DNA from: Siphonodentalium dalli
Taxonomy: Eukaryota > Mollusca > Scaphopoda > Gadilida > Siphonodentaliidae
Direction: 5' to 3'
NCBI GenBank assembly: GCA_032622095.1
Contig: CP136062.1
Location: forward strand, 14,723,710 to 14,787,709
Length of the DNA: 64,000 bases
Shown here in pieces: positions 61,600 through 64,000 of the stretch. How positions within the stretch are numbered: the first letter of the stretch is position 1; each line of letters starts with the position of its first letter. Made by a program: the position numbers and the translations under genes. The notes under the pieces are model-generated. The model saw only the letters and a program-made list of their open reading frames with translations. It had not been told where the DNA came from and made no database searches.

Positions 61600-64000
61600 G
61601 CCTATAGTTTCTGACTTCGATCTCTCGACCAGTTTTCCTATTAAGCCTATAGTTTCTGACTTCGTTCTCTCGACCAGTTTTCCTATTAAGCCTATAGTTT
61701 CTGACTTCGTTCTCTCGACCAGTTTTCCTATTAAGCCTATAGTTTCTGACTTCGTTCTCTCGACCAGTTTTCATATTAAGCCTATAGTTTCTGACTTCGA
61801 TCGCTCGACCAGTTTTCCTATTAAGCCTATAGTTTCTGACTTCGATCGCTCGACCAGTTTTCCTATTAAGCCTATAGTTTCTGACTTCGTTCTCTCGACC
61901 AGTTTTCCTATTAAGCCTATAGTTTCTGACTTCGATCTCTCGACCAGTTTTCATATTAAGCCTATAGTTTCTGACTTCGTTCTCTCGACCAGTTTTCCTA
62001 TTAAGCCTATAGTTTCTGACTTCGTTCTCTCGACCAGTTTTCCTATTAAGCCTATAGTTTCTGACTTCGTTCTCTCGACCAGTTTTCCTATTAAGCCTAT
62101 AGTTTCTGACTTCGATCTCTCGACCAGTTTTCCTATTAAGCCTATAGTTTCTGACTTCGTTCTCTCGACCAGTTTTCATATTAAGCCTATAGTTTCTGAC
62201 TTCGATCTCTCGACCAGTTTTCCTATTAAGCCTATAGTTTCTGACTTCGTTCTCTCGACCAGTTTTCCTATTAAGCCTATAGTTTCTGACTTCGATCTCT
62301 CGACCAGTTTTCCTATTAAGCCTATAGTTTCTGACTTCGTTCTCTCGACCAGTTTTCCTATTAAGCCTATAGTTTCTGACTTCGTTCTCTCGACCAGTTT
62401 TCCTATTAAGCCTATAGTTTCTGACTTCGATCTCTCGACCAGTTTTCCTATTAAGCCTATAGTTTCTGACTTCGATCTCTCGACCAGTTTTCCTATTAAG
62501 CCTATAGTTTCTGACTTCGATCTCTCGACCAGTTTTCATATTAAGACTATAGTTTATGACTTCGTTCTCTCGACCAGTTTTCATATTAAGCCTATAGTTT
62601 CTGACTTCGTTCTCTCGACCAGTTTTCCTATTAAGCCTATAGTTTCTGACTTCGATCTCTCGACCAGTTTTCCTATTAAGCCTATAGTTTCTGACTTCGA
62701 TCTCTCGACCAGTTTTCCTATTAAGCCTATAGTTTCTGACTTCGATCTCTCGACCAGTTTTCATATTAAGCCTATAGTTTATGACTTCGTTCTCTCGACC
62801 AGTTTTCATATTAAGCCTATAGTTTATGACTTCGTTCTCTCGACCAGTTTTCCTATTAAGCCTATAGTTTCTGACTTCGTTCTCTCGACCAGTTTTCATA
62901 TTAAGCCTATAGTTTCTGACTTCGATCGCTCGACCAGTTTTCCTATTAAGCCTATAGTTTATGACTTCGATCGCTCGACCAGTTTTCCTATTAAGCCTAT
63001 AGTTTCTGACTTCGTTCTCTCGACCAGTTTTCATATTAAGCCTATAGTTTCTGACTTCGATCTCTCGACCAGTTTTCCTATTAAGCCTATAGTTTCTGAC
63101 TTCGTTCTCTCGACCAGTTTTCCTATTAAGCCTATAGTTTCTGACTTCGTTCTCTCGACCAGTTTTCCTATTAAGCCTATAGTTTCTGACTTCGATCTCT
63201 CGACCAGTTTTCCTATTAAGCCTATAGTTTCTGACTTCGTTCTCTCGACCAGTTTTCCTATTAAGCCTATAGTTTCTGACTTCGTTCTCTCGACCAGTTT
63301 TCCTATTAAGCCTATAGTTTCTGACTTCGTTCTCTCGACCAGTTTTCCTATTAAGCCTATAGTTTCTGACTTCGATCTCTCGACCAGTTTTCATATTAAG
63401 CCTATAGTTTCTGACTTCGTTCTCTCGACCAGTTTTCCTATTAAGCCTATAGTTTCTGACTTCGTTCTCTCGACCAGTTTTCCTATTAAGCCTATAGTTT
63501 CTGACTTCGTTCTCTCGACCAGTTTTCCTATTAAGCCTATAGTTTCTGACTTCGTTCTCTCGACCAGTTTTCCTATTAAGCCTATAGTTTCTGACTTCGA
63601 TCTCTCGACCAGTTTTCCTATTAAGCCTATAGTTTCTGACTTCGTTCTCTCGACCAGTTTTCATATTAAGCCTATAGTTTCTGACTTCGATCTCTCGACC
63701 AGTTTTCATATTAAGCCTATAGTTTCTGACTTCGTTCTCTCGACCAGTTTTCCTATTAAGCCTATAGTTTCTGACTTCGTTCTCTCGACCAGTTTTCCTA
63801 TTAAGCCTATAGTTTCTGACTTCGTTCTCTCGACCAGTTTTCCTATTAAGCCTATAGTTTCTGACTTCGATCGCTCGACCAGTTTTCCTATTAAGCCTAT
63901 AGTTTCTGACTTCGTTCTCTCGACCAGTTTTCCTATTAAGCCTATAGTTTCTGACTTCGTTCTCTCGACCAGTTTTCATATTAAGCCTATAGTTTCTGAC
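61600..64000. repeat. Third partial copy of part of segment X
   Basis: Rare markers align with 29-31 kb and 46.7-48.6 kb. The T37G monomer at 61803 is 15065 bp from 46738; the C25A/T37G monomer at 62961 and T37G at 63873 are both 15335 bp from 47626 and 48538. The 270-bp change in offset is six monomers gained between these markers. A C15A monomer near 62545 is unique. The copy continues past the window end, which cuts a monomer after 29 bases. The left limit is approximate. Confidence 0.8.

Larger units (their letters stand above)
57028..61600. repeat. Domain C, between segment X copy 2 and the third partial copy
   Basis: Ordinary monomers of mixed type after the end of the trimer domain. 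PyV followed by an H monomer recurs around 57.78, 58.01 and 58.73 kb. It holds the G27A block (59066-59965), a single 46-bp monomer (60236-60281) and two C6G monomers (61051, 61231). It matches neither large segment over long distances as far as I could see. No gene; the right limit is approximate. Confidence 0.75.
1..64000. repeat. 45-bp satellite DNA array, entire window
   Basis: Every base belongs to a head-to-tail tandem array of a 45-bp monomer (example: bases 1-45), always in one orientation. Positions 7 (C or A) and 34 (T or A) carry most of the variation; rarer changes occur at 6, 14, 15, 17, 23, 24, 25, 27, 30, 33, 37, 38 and 40. Positions 8-13, 18-22, 28-29 and 41-45 looked unchanged apart from the length variants. 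Length bookkeeping closes: the last complete monomer ends at 63971, and 63971 minus 14 (single T insertions) minus 225 (fifteen 15-bp insertions) plus 33 (three 11-bp deletions) equals 1417 x 45. This is typical of eukaryotic heterochromatic satellite. The family is not one I recognise, and its chromosomal location cannot be told from the sequence. No gene, RNA gene or transposon was seen anywhere in it. Confidence 0.99.

Noticed and set aside
1-64000. CRISPR array
   Set aside because: The repeats are directly adjacent with no spacers, the variation is a few recurring point changes, and there are no cas genes.
1-64000. Telomeric repeat
   Set aside because: The unit is 45 bp and lacks the short G-rich strand of telomere repeats.
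1-64000. CENP-B box within the monomer
   Set aside because: TTCGTTCTCTCGACC begins with TTCG but lacks the A and the CGGG of the conserved core; the resemblance is no better than chance.
1-64000. Hairpin or cruciform elements (CTAT...ATAG arms, CTATAG palindrome, TCG...CGA)
   Set aside because: Arms are only 3-4 bp, too short to support a stable structure claim.

Overview
The whole 64 kb window is one uninterrupted satellite DNA array. A 45-bp unit is repeated head to tail, always in the same orientation, from base 1 to base 64000. I found no gene, RNA gene, mobile element, CRISPR array or unique-sequence island. Bases 1-45 are a typical monomer: it starts GTTTTCCTATTAAG, ends CTCTCGACCA, is about 40% GC, and is T/C-rich on the + strand (19 T, 12 C, 8 A, 6 G). 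This is what eukaryotic constitutive heterochromatin looks like (centromeric, pericentromeric or subtelomeric). I do not recognise the monomer and cannot name the organism; a bacterial or viral origin is very unlikely.

The monomer count closes exactly. I found 15 monomers of 60 bp, 14 of 46 bp and 3 of 34 bp; with all others at 45 bp, the window holds 1417 complete monomers plus a 29-base partial one. Labels used below: P = C at monomer position 7, H = A at position 7; V = GT at positions 33-34, D = GA, Y = TA. For example, PV has C7 and GT33-34. A small y, g or n marks an extra change: y = C25A, g = T37G, n = G27A. These letters come from an open reading frame and are labels only.

Layout: 1-1950, a left domain with clean 315-bp and 180-bp higher-order repeats. 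1951-4099, PV-rich. 4100-5414, a 136-bp unit and a 315-bp unit. 5415-12929 and 16204-23493, two copies of a ~7.5-kb segment, with a locally amplified 2.4-kb unit in and between them. 21743-39171 and 39732-57027, two near-adjacent copies of a ~17.5-kb segment; their length differences are all whole monomers plus two single T insertions. 57028-~61600, a separate domain containing a small recent 405/495-bp expansion. ~61600-64000, the start of a third partial copy related to 29-31 kb and 46.7-48.6 kb. The second copy of the 7.5-kb segment overlaps the start of the first 17.5-kb copy, so the duplications are nested.

There are no cooperating genes to describe. Because 45 is divisible by 3 and the consensus lacks a stop in three of its six frames, the array produces very long open frames (up to 4347 codons) on both strands; I treat these as arithmetic artefacts. 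The points of interest are the nested repeat architecture, the mutation spectrum (almost all transversions, no CpG decay) and the rare length-variant monomers that serve as landmarks.
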